A DNA stretch of 64,000 bases from Rhodovulum sp. Its GTDB lineage: Bacteria; Pseudomonadota; Alphaproteobacteria; Rhodobacterales; Rhodobacteraceae. Below the pieces are notes generated by a model. That model saw nothing but the letters and a program-made list of their open reading frames with translations, had not been told where the DNA came from and did not search any database. Below, piece after piece: positions 1 through 7,369 of this stretch (positions are counted from its first letter, which is position 1; each line of letters begins with the position of its first letter). The position numbers and the translations under genes were made by a program. Where the stretch lies: NCBI GenBank assembly GCA_002706605.1, contig PALT01000039.1, forward strand, positions 1 through 64,000, given 5' to 3'.

Positions 1-320
1 AAGACCTTGCCGAAGGTGTCCTGAACCACGGTGATCTTTTCGCCGATCCCGATTTTGCCACCGACCTGTTCCTGAATATAGGGCGCGGCCGACAGGTGGT
101 CGGCGTGGACGTGGGTTTCGAGGATCCACTCGATATCCAGCCCCTGTTCTTTGACATAGGCGATGACCTCATCGGCCGAGGTCGTGTCGGTGTGACCCGA
201 GGCATAGTCGAAATCCAGCACGCTATCGATGATGGCGGCCTTGTTCGACATCGGGTCTTTGACGACGTAGGACACGGTAAAGGTGGCCTCGTCGAAAAAT
301 GCTTTAACTTCCGGCGACAT
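1..320 (-). CDS. MBL-fold metallo-hydrolase, N-terminal part (cut by window edge)
   Basis: Only about the first 106 residues are present; the gene runs off the left edge. The H-V-H-A-D-H zinc-binding motif is seen at residues 70-75, preceded by a conserved I-L-E-T. This is the hallmark of metallo-beta-lactamase-fold hydrolases, and the H-V-H-A-D-H-L-S-A-A-P-Y context matches the persulfide dioxygenase/glyoxalase-II-like group (ETHE1/Blh type). The ATG at 318-320 is preceded by a good Shine-Dalgarno (AAAGGAGT on the minus strand). It is divergent from a DksA-type gene, with two dyad sequences in the shared 149-bp gap. A role in sulfide or persulfide oxidation is inference; the missing C-terminus would be needed to tell the subfamily. 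Confidence 0.75.
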   Translation of the reverse strand, partial: MSPEVKAFFDEATFTVSYVVKDPMSNKAAIIDSVLDFDYASGHTDTTSADEVIAYVKEQGLDIEWILETHVHADHLSAAPYIQEQVGGKIGIGEKITVVQDTFGKV

Positions 321-349
321 AACGAGTCACTCCTTTCTGGCTTTCATGT

Positions 350-375
350 AACATATGCGATTTTTGTAATATGTT
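350..375. promoter_or_regulatory. Inverted repeat AACATAT-N12-ATATGTT, candidate operator
   Basis: Perfect 7-bp arms at 350-356 and 369-375, extendable to 8 of 9 matches, separated by 12 bp. It lies 30 bp upstream of the metallo-hydrolase start codon, where a repressor would sit. ArsR-type sulfur regulators (BigR/SqrR) often control Blh-like genes, but the spacing here differs from the SqrR site I remember, so the regulator is unknown. Confidence 0.45.
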
Positions 376-394
376 TCAAGATGCACCCGCGCGA

Positions 395-410
395 ATTGAC
401 TTGGGTCAAT
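395..410. promoter_or_regulatory. CRP/FNR-like dyad ATTGAC-N4-GTCAAT
   Basis: Perfect 6-4-6 palindrome with the half-site length and N4 spacing of CRP/FNR-superfamily sites (FNR consensus TTGAT-N4-ATCAA; the C/G variant differs at one position per half). Its centre is 402.5. A GATAGT hexamer at 432-437 could be a -10 whose start point would fall near 444, placing the dyad at about -41.5, the classical activator position for the downstream DksA-type gene. Confidence 0.45.
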
Positions 411-469
411 GTCACAAAATCGTAAAGCTGTGATAGTTCTGTGAAAAATGCACAGAAAGGAAGCATGTG

Positions 470-787
470 ATGATTGATCTGGCACAGCGTAAAAAAGCCC
501 TGATCGCACGGTTGCGTGAACTGGACACACGGCTTCATAGCATTGAAGATGAACTTGACTCTCATCAGGCCAAGGACTGGGAGGACCTGGCCACCGAGAG
601 GGAAGAGGACGAAGTACTTGAGCGTATCGGGGTTGATGGCATCGCTGAAATTGAACGTATTCGCAATGCGTTAGCGCGTATTGACGATGGCACCTACGGT
701 GTCTGCGTGACCTGCGGCGATGAGATTTCGGCCAAGCGGCTGGACATTCTGCCCGCCACCCCGTTCTGCGCGACCTGCGCGTCCTGA
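470..787 (+). CDS. TraR/DksA-family zinc-finger protein
   Basis: A 105-residue protein with an N-terminal coiled-coil-like helical part (about residues 3-72) and a C-terminal four-cysteine zinc finger: C79-x2-C82 and C100-x2-C103. That is the DksA/TraR signature. It is shorter than DksA proper (about 150 residues), so it belongs to the short DksA-like group that binds the RNA polymerase secondary channel; the exact role is unknown. ATG 470 was chosen over the overlapping GTG 467 because the AGGA Shine-Dalgarno at 458-461 is better spaced from it. It is followed after 30 nt by a small gene, and both end before a terminator hairpin, so they probably form one transcript. Confidence 0.85.
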   Translation: MIDLAQRKKALIARLRELDTRLHSIEDELDSHQAKDWEDLATEREEDEVLERIGVDGIAEIERIRNALARIDDGTYGVCVTCGDEISAKRLDILPATPFCATCAS

Positions 788-817
788 GTTTCACTGGCTA
801 TTAGGGAGGACCTAAAA

Positions 818-1030
818 ATGGCACTGGAAAGTTTGAAAGCTGGCATCGCCTTGATCCTTGAAGAGATTGAGAAACGTCCCGATGACCGGCACGTCCTGCA
901 GGAACAATTGCGGGAAAAAATCGCTGAATTCCGTGCGCTGGGTCTTCCTGTGCCCGCCGACATGCGGAAATTCGAGGCGCAACTCGAAGATGATGATGCC
1001 GACGATTTGTTTGACAACATGCCGATTTAG
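818..1030 (+). CDS. Small conserved acidic protein of unknown function
   Basis: A 70-residue protein, mostly helical by composition, with an acidic C-terminal stretch (E-D-D-D-A-D-D). The start is supported by a strong GGGAGG Shine-Dalgarno 8-10 nt upstream of the ATG. No signal peptide, membrane segment or cysteine is visible. It sits 30 nt after the DksA-type gene in the same direction and before a shared terminator, so it is probably co-transcribed. I do not recognise a named family. Base composition and codon use match the neighbours, which supports a real gene rather than a chance frame. Confidence 0.7.
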   Translation: MALESLKAGIALILEEIEKRPDDRHVLQEQLREKIAEFRALGLPVPADMRKFEAQLEDDDADDLFDNMPI

Positions 1031-1066
1031 GCGCGGCGCAACATCCTAAAATCTTGCGATTTTTCC

Positions 1067-1080
1067 TTGTACAGGTACAA
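1067..1080. promoter_or_regulatory. Perfect dyad TTGTAC-AG-GTACAA
   Basis: A 14-bp perfect palindrome (6-2-6) between the small acidic-protein gene and the fadJ-like gene. A possible promoter overlaps it: TTGCGA at 1054-1059, 16 bp, TACAAA at 1076-1081, so the dyad would cover the spacer and -10. The binding protein is unknown. Confidence 0.4.
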
Positions 1081-1097
1081 ATTGTCCAAGGACGCAC

Positions 1098-1124
1098 GGG
1101 CGGCCCGAAACGGTCGCCCTTTTT
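1098..1124 (+). terminator. Rho-independent terminator or attenuator
   Basis: Stem GGGCGGCC (1098-1105) / GGTCGCCC (1112-1119) with one G-T pair, a 6-nt loop and TTTTT at 1120-1124. It would end the DksA-type operon. It stops only 15 nt before the start of the next gene, leaving no room for a promoter in between, so that gene must be read through it. Confidence 0.8.
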
Positions 1125-1139
1125 CGTAAGGTGTGTGGT

Positions 1140-3014
1140 GTGAAAGACGGTGTAGAGACAAGCGCGCGGTTGGTGCCGACAAGCAGTGGGATCGGGCAGA
1201 TCATTCTGGACAATCCCCCGGCAAATGCGCTTGGGGCGCGGATGCGTGCGGATCTGATGGACGCGCTGAACGCTGCCTTGGCCGATCCGGAGATCAAGCT
1301 GATCCTGATCCGCGCCGAGGGGCGCACCTTTCCATCGAGTGTGGAGCGCGCCGAGATCGACGTGCCGCAGACCGATCCGACCTTGTCCGACCTCTGTCTG
1401 GCGATTGAACACAGTTCAAAACCGGTTGTGGTTTGCAGCCACGGCACCGCGCTTGGGGCGGGGTGTGACCTGTTGCTGGCGGGGCATTACCGCGCGGCGG
1501 CGAACAAATCCTACGTGGGCCTGCCTGAGGTGACCGTGGGCCTGCCGCCGTCGGGTGGGGCCACGCAACGCTTGCCCCGTCTGGTGGGACCGGCGGTCGC
1601 GCTGGAATTGATGTTGGTGGGGCGGCCTATCGCGGCCCCCGAGGCCAAGCGCCTTGGCATGATCGACGAGGTCTTGCTGGGCAATCAGAGCGTTGCCGCA
1701 CTGGACTATGCGCGCAAGTTGCTTGAGGCGGGGGCGGGTCCCCGACCGGTCGGGGCGAAAACCGATGTGCTTAGGGACGGCAAGGCCTTTGCGGCGGCGG
1801 TCAAAACCTATCGTGACAAGGTCGCAAACGCCAATCACCCCGCGCCGAAAAAGATCGTTGAGGCGGTCGAGGCCGCGCAGATGCTTCCCTATGAGGTAGG
1901 TCTGACGTTCGAGGCTGAGTTGCATGACGAATGCCGTCGTGCGCCCGAGGGCCGTGCGATGCGCCACGTGATGTGGGCCGAAAAGGTCGCCGGTCAGATG
2001 CGTCTGCCCAAGGGGACCGTGCCCAAAACCTTTGAGACCTGCGTGATCATGGGCGGTGGCGCGGCGATGGCCGGTTGGGCGATTATGGCGCTGGACGCGG
2101 GGATGCGGGTTGCGATCCTTGACGACGGGGCCGAGGCCGCGCGCGATGAGGTGAAAGAGGTCTACGCCAAGGCCATCGCGGCCAAACGCATGTTGCCGCA
2201 GGTCCGTGAGGACCGTTTGCTGCGCCTCAGCGTGGCGGGACCCAGCTCCGGCGCGCTGAGCTCGGATCTGGTGATCCAGACGGATGCGGCGCAGGGCAAG
2301 GCGACCCAGGAACGTCTGAACGGCGCGGCATTGCTCTGCGTTGGTTTGCCGTTGGGGCAGGCGGGTGAATTCGCGGATTACCCCGCACCCAACCGCGTTG
2401 TCGGCGTGCAATTGGCCGACCGCCCGCATCTCAGCAAACTGTTTGAGGTGCTGCACACGGCAGACACCGATTTGGCGGCCCTGGCGGGGCTGGTGGTGTT
2501 GCTGCGCAAGCTCAGCAAGCATCCGGTCCTGTCACGGGCCAGCGCGGGCGGCATCGGGTCGTCCGTGTGGGGGGCGTGCATGTGGGCGGCCGAGGATGCG
2601 TTGAAACGCGGCGCGACGCGGGACACGGTGTTTGCGGCGTTCCGCGACTATGGGTTCACGCGCAATCCGCTGCGCTCTGGCGCGGTGGCGCATCCGACCG
2701 AAAACGGGCGCGCAATGCCCGCCGACGAGATCATCCAGCGCTGTTTGGCGGCAATGGCCAATACCGGTGCCCTGTTAGTTGAGGCTGGGATCGCGCACAA
2801 CCCGCTCGACATCGACCTGACCATGGTCAGTGGCTATGGCTTTCCCAAATGGAAGGGCGGTCCGATGCAGGTCGCGGATGAGGACGGCCTGATGGCCCTG
2901 CGCCGCACCCTGCGCGCCCTGCAGGATGAGGACGCGGGGTTCTGGTCGGAATCCGGTCTGATCACCGATCTGATCAAAAACGGCCAACGTTTCGCCGACC
3001 GCAACCGGTTCTGA
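1140..3014 (+). CDS. FadJ-like enoyl-CoA hydratase / degenerate 3-hydroxyacyl-CoA dehydrogenase fusion
   Basis: About 624 residues. The N-terminal crotonase domain (about 15-190) keeps the second catalytic Glu in a G-L-P-E-V motif (about residue 130) but has Asp (about 110) where FadB/ECH proteins have the first Glu (G-A-G-C-D). The 3-hydroxyacyl-CoA dehydrogenase part starts near residue 300. Its NAD loop reads G-G-G-A-A-M-A-G instead of G-x-G-x-M-G, the catalytic His of H-F-F-N-P is replaced by Gln (about 424), and the usual P-G-F-x-x-N-R block is not recognisable. The length and order fit the fatty-acid beta-oxidation fusion, without a thiolase partner nearby. GTG 1140 is preferred over GTG 1131 because AAGG (1128-1131) is spaced correctly for it. 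Hydratase/isomerase function is plausible; dehydrogenase activity is doubtful. Confidence 0.75.
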   Translation: MKDGVETSARLVPTSSGIGQIILDNPPANALGARMRADLMDALNAALADPEIKLILIRAEGRTFPSSVERAEIDVPQTDPTLSDLCLAIEHSSKPVVVCSHGTALGAGCDLLLAGHYRAAANKSYVGLPEVTVGLPPSGGATQRLPRLVGPAVALELMLVGRPIAAPEAKRLGMIDEVLLGNQSVAALDYARKLLEAGAGPRPVGAKTDVLRDGKAFAAAVKTYRDKVANANHPAPKKIVEAVEAAQMLPYEVGLTFEAELHDECRRAPEGRAMRHVMWAEKVAGQMRLPKGTVPKTFETCVIMGGGAAMAGWAIMALDAGMRVAILDDGAEAARDEVKEVYAKAIAAKRMLPQVREDRLLRLSVAGPSSGALSSDLVIQTDAAQGKATQERLNGAALLCVGLPLGQAGEFADYPAPNRVVGVQLADRPHLSKLFEVLHTADTDLAALAGLVVLLRKLSKHPVLSRASAGGIGSSVWGACMWAAEDALKRGATRDTVFAAFRDYGFTRNPLRSGAVAHPTENGRAMPADEIIQRCLAAMANTGALLVEAGIAHNPLDIDLTMVSGYGFPKWKGGPMQVADEDGLMALRRTLRALQDEDAGFWSESGLITDLIKNGQRFADRNRF

Positions 3015-3230
3015 TCACGCCAGAAAGATACCGACGACGACCATCATCAATCCGATGGTCGACACGAACAGCGCGCCCATGTTCAGGGCGACGACCTTTT
3101 TCAACTCGGCGCGCATGGCGTCTTCGGGCAGGCCTGCCTTTTTGGCGCGGGCAACCCGCAGGATGCACCAGACCAGCCCCACCATGCCGACCACCGAAAT
3201 TGCGGCCCCAATCCAGATCAACCATTCCAT
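3015..3230 (-). CDS. Small two-helix membrane protein
   Basis: A 71-residue protein with two hydrophobic segments (about residues 3-24 and 51-70) flanking a basic/amphipathic stretch (R-V-A-R-A-K-K and K-K), so it is a predicted inner-membrane hairpin. ATG at 3228-3230 has an AAGGA Shine-Dalgarno on the minus strand. Its stop codon abuts the stop of the fadJ-like gene (convergent), and it is divergent from gapR. No known family is recognised and its role is unknown. Fatty-acid or cell-cycle links would only be guesses from neighbours. Confidence 0.65.
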   Translation of the reverse strand: MEWLIWIGAAISVVGMVGLVWCILRVARAKKAGLPEDAMRAELKKVVALNMGALFVSTIGLMMVVVGIFLA

Positions 3231-3362
3231 CGCGATGTTCCTTCGTGCGGTTTCCTTGCCGCTATCGCATGACGCGTGGGGGCGCAACCCTTTGAGCCCT
3301 TGCAAGGCGCGGGCGGCAAGGCTATCGAACAGGAAACCCGTAAACGCATGAGGCCGACCGCG

Positions 3363-3623
3363 ATGAATGATCCCGTGACCGACACCACCTATCGTGTGAC
3401 CGCAGACGAACTGCGCCAGTTCATTGAGCGCTATGAGCGTCTTGAGGCCGAAAAGAAAGACATCGCCGATCAGCAAAAAGAGGTGATGGCCGAGGCCAAA
3501 GGGCGCGGCTACGACACCAAGGTGATCCGCAAGGTCATCGCCCTGCGCAAAAAGTCCAGCGACGAAATCGCCGAGGAAGAGGCGGTTCTGGAGATGTACA
3601 AAGAGGCGTTGGGCATGGCCTGA
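3363..3623 (+). CDS. gapR: GapR-type DUF2312 nucleoid-associated protein
   Basis: An 86-residue, highly charged helical protein with the DUF2312 signature: an early [15 protein letters not shown] segment followed by a G-Y-D-x-K-x-x-R-K-V-I-x-x-R-K-K-S segment. In Caulobacter this family (GapR, about 89 residues) binds AT-rich, overtwisted DNA and is important for chromosome replication and transcription. The ATG at 3363 gives the canonical N-terminus (M-N-D-P); an in-frame ATG at 3348 is the alternative. A strong terminator follows at 3647. Family assignment is firm; function is by homology. Confidence 0.9.
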   Translation: MNDPVTDTTYRVTADELRQFIERYERLEAEKKDIADQQKEVMAEAKGRGYDTKVIRKVIALRKKSSDEIAEEEAVLEMYKEALGMA

Positions 3624-3646
3624 TCGCCATTCCTATTTGCTCTACG

Positions 3647-3683
3647 CAAAGGCGACATTCCCACGGGTGCCGCCTTTGTTTTT
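3647..3683 (+). terminator. Rho-independent terminator of gapR
   Basis: Arms CAAAGGCG (3647-3654) and CGCCTTTG (3671-3678) around a 16-nt loop that can pair further (CA/TG), followed by TTTTT at 3679-3683. It is placed 24 nt after the gapR stop. Confidence 0.8.
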
Positions 3684-3689
3684 GGGGGC

Positions 3690-4730
3690 TCAGCCGGTCG
3701 TCGGGACCACATCCGTGCCCCAGTCCAGACCAAGCAGACCGGCCACGCGACACCATTCGGGGTCCTGTTTCATCGCGGCGATCTTGCCTTGGTGAACCTC
3801 CAGCGCCTTTTGATGCAGGCGGGCGAGAGCGGGGTCGGCAAGGAACTGATCAAATAGGGTTTGCGCCTGTGGCGAGAGGGTCGCGTATTCGGTCGTTTCA
3901 TCCCCCGAAGCGTTGTATTTGGTCCAGTAATTCGTGTCCCGTCCCAACCGGTCCGAACCCACCACGTCGCCGCGATCCAGCTTGATCAGATAGGCCTCGG
4001 CGCATTTGATCGCATAGTGGTTCATCTGCGCCAGTTTGGTTGAGGTGGTGGCGTTGATCGCCTTGAACTTCGTATCCGTGTATTCGGGTCCCAGCGCATT
4101 GCCCGACCCGTCGACCCATGTCAGGCCCTGTGCGGAAAAGGCGGTCATATAGGGGCGGTGATTGCGGCGCAGGTCAAAGTCGACATCGTTGCGGAACATT
4201 GTTTTGACCGCGTTGATCAGGGGTTTGTCACCCTCGCTGTGCGCGGCGTAATGTTTGTTCATGCGGGTATAACGGGTCTGGACGGGGCGCGCATCCAGCG
4301 CCTTTTCACCCGCCGAGGAGAACGGCACAGAGGTAAAGGAGACCGCGTGGAAATCGCCCGCCTGATCGGCGGCGGCAGAGTAAAAGCTGTCGAGCGTGCG
4401 ATCAGACGTGCGGATTTGCAGGAACTCGTCGGCGTCGGTGTGATAGATCCAGTCGGCGGCCTGATAATCCCCGAACTTGCGTGCAAAGCGTTGCGCCATG
4501 ACCTGCCAGTTGCCGCGATCGGGGAACATGGTTTTGGGATTGGGCACCTGTCGCACGCGCAAGGTTTTGCCCAAGCGCGACAGGATCTCGTCGGTGTGAT
4601 CGTCGCAGTCGTTGGTAAAGATCAGGAACTCATCCACGCCCAATGCCGCGTGATGCGCGACCCATTCCAGGATGTAGGGACCTTCGTTTCGCATTGTCGA
4701 AACGATCATCACGGTTTCGCCGTTCATCAT
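3690..4730 (-). CDS. Glycosyltransferase family 2-type protein
   Basis: About 346 residues. Near the N-terminus is the pattern R-N-E-G-P-Y-I-L-E-W-V-A-H-H, followed by F-T-N-D-C-D-D-H-T-D and then the metal/nucleotide-binding D-A-D-E-F. This is the arrangement of the Glyco_tranf_2_4-type proteins common in roseobacters. There are no membrane helices, so it is probably a cytoplasmic transferase acting on a cell-surface glycan; donor and acceptor are unknown. The frame can be extended upstream to a TTG at 4772, but no Shine-Dalgarno supports it, so ATG 4730 (or the adjacent ATG 4727) is preferred. A paralogue lies at 60763-61812. It lies downstream of the M29 aminopeptidase on the same strand, separated by a terminator. 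Confidence 0.75.
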   Translation of the reverse strand: MMNGETVMIVSTMRNEGPYILEWVAHHAALGVDEFLIFTNDCDDHTDEILSRLGKTLRVRQVPNPKTMFPDRGNWQVMAQRFARKFGDYQAADWIYHTDADEFLQIRTSDRTLDSFYSAAADQAGDFHAVSFTSVPFSSAGEKALDARPVQTRYTRMNKHYAAHSEGDKPLINAVKTMFRNDVDFDLRRNHRPYMTAFSAQGLTWVDGSGNALGPEYTDTKFKAINATTSTKLAQMNHYAIKCAEAYLIKLDRGDVVGSDRLGRDTNYWTKYNASGDETTEYATLSPQAQTLFDQFLADPALARLHQKALEVHQGKIAAMKQDPEWCRVAGLLGLDWGTDVVPTTG

Positions 4731-4843
4731 CGGGGAGTGTTCCGCCGTAAGGGTAAGGTTCGCGTTGCCCAAGGCTATCGCTAAACCGGTGGGGATTTCA
4801 ACAGGTTGCGCAGGCCCTTGGACCTATGCCTGTTGTTAAAATG

Positions 4844-4871
4844 AAAAACGGGACGCGGTGCGCCCCGTTTT
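4844..4871. terminator. Bidirectional-looking hairpin terminator after the aminopeptidase
   Basis: Arms AAAACGGG and CCCGTTTT with an inner CGC/GCG stem and a 3-nt loop, broken by one A-C mismatch. Read on the minus strand it ends in a T run (complement of 4844-4848), so it terminates the M29 aminopeptidase transcript before the glycosyltransferase gene. Confidence 0.75.
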
Positions 4872-4893
4872 GTTGTTATTGGTTTGCGGCCTT

Positions 4894-6138
4894 TCAGGCC
4901 GGCGCGGCCCATTCGCCACCGCGAAACACCGGAACGCGGGTGCCGTCGGCGGTGATGCCGTCGATATCGGTGTCCGGCCCGCCGATCATCCAGTCGACGT
5001 GGATCATGCTGCTGTTGCCGCCCTGATCCGCGATTTGCTCGGGCGTCAGGTTTGCGCCATCGAGGAAGCATTTGGAATAGCATTGCCCCAGCGCGATGTG
5101 GCAGGCCGCGTTTTCATCATAGAGCGTGTTGTAGAACAGCAGGCCAGATTGCGAGATCGGCGAGGAATGCGGGACCAGCGCGACCTCACCCAGTTTGCGG
5201 GCGCCGTCGTCGGTGTCGAGCAGTTTTTGCAGGACGGCCTCGCCCTTGGCCGCGCGGGCCTCGACGATCACGCCATTTTCGAACCGCACCTCGATCTCGT
5301 CGATCAGAGAGCCCTGATGTGACAGGGGCTTGGTAGAACGCACCGTGCCGTTTACGCGGTCGGCATGGGGGGTGGTAAAGACCTCTTCGGTCGGGATATT
5401 GGGGTTGCAGGTGACGCCGTTTTGCGCCTCGGACGCACCGCCGTGCCATTCATGGCCATCGGCCAGACCCACGGTCAGGTCGGTGCCCGGTGAGGTAAAG
5501 TGCAGCGCGGCGAACCGTTGCGCGTTTAGCCATTTGGTCCGCGTCGCAAGGGCGGCGTTGTGATCGGCCCATGCGGCGACGGGATCAGGTGTGTTGACGC
5601 GCGAGGCCGCGAAAATCGCATCGGCAAGGGCCGCGACCGCGTCCTCATCTGCCATATCGGGGAAGATGCGTTTCGCCCAGTCCAGCGTCGGGTAGGAGGC
5701 AATCGACCAGTTGATGGCGAAATTCGCGATCTTTTCCAGCGCCGGTTTATAGGCGATCGAATTGGCCTTGCCCGCGCGGGCGACCTTTTCGGGGTCTTGC
5801 TCGGACAAGAGCATCGGGTCCTCACCAACAATCGCCATGCGGGCCGCGCCGTTGTTATAGGCGTCTGCCATACCGGCATAGAGCCACGCGGGCGCCGTGT
5901 CGAAACTGTCATCCGAACCGTGTTCAAACCGGGCCAGCGTCACGCCCGGATCGGACAGGATGGGGGTGACAACGCCCGCACCGGCGCGATAGGCGGCGGC
6001 GGCAACTGCGCGCACCAGCGGCAGGGCCTCGGCAGGGGCGGTCAGGATCAGGTCCTGACCCGGTTGCAGGTTCAGACCAACATTTACGGCTACATCGGCC
6101 AGTCGGTTCAGGGCATCGAGATCAATTGGGGTGCTCAT
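4894..6138 (-). CDS. M29-family aminopeptidase
   Basis: A 414-residue protein, the usual length for the M29 thermophilic aminopeptidase family (AmpS/PepS/AmpT). These are cytoplasmic metallo-enzymes that remove N-terminal residues from peptides. Recognisable family blocks are G-L-N-L-Q-P-G-Q-D-L near the N-terminus and the C-terminal metal-ligand blocks: E-V-R-F-E-N-G, L-Y-D-E-N-A-A-C-H-I-A-L-G and M-I-H-V-D-W-M-I-G. ATG at 6136-6138 starts the canonical P-x-D-L-D-x-L-N-R-L-A-D segment. It stands alone between moaA (same strand, upstream) and a terminator. Substrate specificity cannot be read from the sequence. Confidence 0.9.
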   Translation of the reverse strand: MSTPIDLDALNRLADVAVNVGLNLQPGQDLILTAPAEALPLVRAVAAAAYRAGAGVVTPILSDPGVTLARFEHGSDDSFDTAPAWLYAGMADAYNNGAARMAIVGEDPMLLSEQDPEKVARAGKANSIAYKPALEKIANFAINWSIASYPTLDWAKRIFPDMADEDAVAALADAIFAASRVNTPDPVAAWADHNAALATRTKWLNAQRFAALHFTSPGTDLTVGLADGHEWHGGASEAQNGVTCNPNIPTEEVFTTPHADRVNGTVRSTKPLSHQGSLIDEIEVRFENGVIVEARAAKGEAVLQKLLDTDDGARKLGEVALVPHSSPISQSGLLFYNTLYDENAACHIALGQCYSKCFLDGANLTPEQIADQGGNSSMIHVDWMIGGPDTDIDGITADGTRVPVFRGGEWAAPA

Positions 6139-6208
6139 GTCAGGCCTTATTCAGGTGGCGTTTGGCCAACCGTGATAGACCGTGTCGTGAACGTCAAGGG
6201 CGCGCGGA

Positions 6209-7216
6209 TCACCCGCCCGTGTGGGACATGTGGCGCGACACCTGACCATCGGCGCGTTGGCGCGAATAGTCGAAATCGTGGCCCTTGGGTTTCAGGCCGA
6301 TGGCCTTGTGGATGGCGGCGATCAGGGGGGCGTCGTCCTCGGGGCTGTCACGCAGGGGCGCGCGTAGATCGGCTCTGTCCTCTTGGCCCAGACACATATA
6401 AAGTTCCCCCGTGCAGGTCATGCGCACGCGGTTGCAGCTTTCACAGAAATTATGGCTGAGCGGGGTGATAAACCCGATCTTTTGACCGGTTTCCTCAAGA
6501 CGGACATAGCGCGCGGGACCGCCGCTGCGCTCGGCCAGATCGGTGACTGTATACTGTTCGGCCAGCATGGCGCGCACGTCCTTGAGGGACCAGTATTGCC
6601 CGACGCGGTCCTCATTGCCGAGATCGCCCATCGGCATGACCTCAATCCACGTCAGATCCATACCACGGCTGGCGCACCATTCGGTCATGGTGAACAGCTC
6701 ATCCTCATTAAAGCCTTTCAACGCGACGGCGTTGATTTTGATGCGCAGGCCCGCGCGTTGGGCCGCATCCAGGCCGTTCAGAACCTGCGGCAAGCGCCCC
6801 CAGCGGGTCACGCGGGCGAACTTGTCCTCATCCAGCGTATCAAGAGAGACGTTCACGCGGCGCACACCGGCGGCATAGAGGTCATCCGCATAGCGCGCCA
6901 GTTGCGAGCCATTGGTCGTCAGCGTCAGTTCCTGCAACGCGCCGCTGTCCAGATGGCGCGACATGCTATTGAAGAACGTCATGATCCCCTTGCGTACAAG
7001 GGGTTCGCCGCCGGTGATCCGCAGCTTTTCCACGCCAAGACCGATAAACGCGCTGCACATACGGTCGAGTTCCTCGAGCGTTAGCAGTTCCTTTTTCGGC
7101 AGAAAGGTCATGTTTTCCGCCATGCAATAGACACAGCGGAAATCGCACCGGTCGGTGACGGAAACGCGCAAATAGGTAATCGCGCGGGCAAAGGGATCGA
7201 TCAATCTGGGCGCCAT
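6209..7216 (-). CDS. moaA: GTP 3',8-cyclase MoaA
   Basis: A 335-residue radical-SAM enzyme catalysing the first step of molybdenum-cofactor synthesis (GTP to 3',8-cyclo-7,8-dihydro-GTP, with MoaC). The SAM cluster motif C-D-F-R-C-V-Y-C lies near residue 30, the G-G-E-P motif near 77, and the second cluster C-x2-C-x13-C is in the C-terminal third ([11 protein letters not shown]). The chain ends in the essential double glycine (S-H-T-G-G). ATG 7216 gives the usual M-x-x-x-L-I-D-P-F start; no good Shine-Dalgarno is visible there, and an upstream TTG at 7258 is the alternative. No other moa genes are in the window. Family assignment is secure. Confidence 0.95.
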   Translation of the reverse strand: MAPRLIDPFARAITYLRVSVTDRCDFRCVYCMAENMTFLPKKELLTLEELDRMCSAFIGLGVEKLRITGGEPLVRKGIMTFFNSMSRHLDSGALQELTLTTNGSQLARYADDLYAAGVRRVNVSLDTLDEDKFARVTRWGRLPQVLNGLDAAQRAGLRIKINAVALKGFNEDELFTMTEWCASRGMDLTWIEVMPMGDLGNEDRVGQYWSLKDVRAMLAEQYTVTDLAERSGGPARYVRLEETGQKIGFITPLSHNFCESCNRVRMTCTGELYMCLGQEDRADLRAPLRDSPEDDAPLIAAIHKAIGLKPKGHDFDYSRQRADGQVSRHMSHTGG

Positions 7217-7308
7217 TGCGTGAAGGTAAGCGCGCCCATCCCCAAGGGCAAGCGCCAAGGCATAAAATAGCTGTGCCTGACCTTGCGACCTTGGTCGGGG
7301 GCAGGGGA

Positions 7309-7349
7309 TTGACAGTGGCGCAAAATCTGCAAATCTGAACGGGCGTTCA
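7309..7349 (+). promoter_or_regulatory. Promoter with TGAACG-GG-CGTTCA operator for the acyl-CoA synthetase gene
   Basis: TTGACA (7309-7314), 16 bp, and AAATCT (7331-7336) with an upstream TG form a plausible sigma-70 promoter. A perfect 6-2-6 palindrome, TGAACG-GG-CGTTCA (7336-7349), begins at the last base of the -10 and covers the expected start point, a repressor position. The same arrangement occurs before ivd (14884-14925). The form resembles operators of TetR-family regulators. Confidence 0.6.
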
Positions 7350-7369
7350 ATTTTGAAGAGGGGGCAAAT

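Noticed and set aside
3254-3321. Inverted repeat CCTTGCCG / CGGCAAGG about 50 bp apart upstream of gapR
   Set aside because: Short arms with a long loop in GC-rich DNA; expected by chance.
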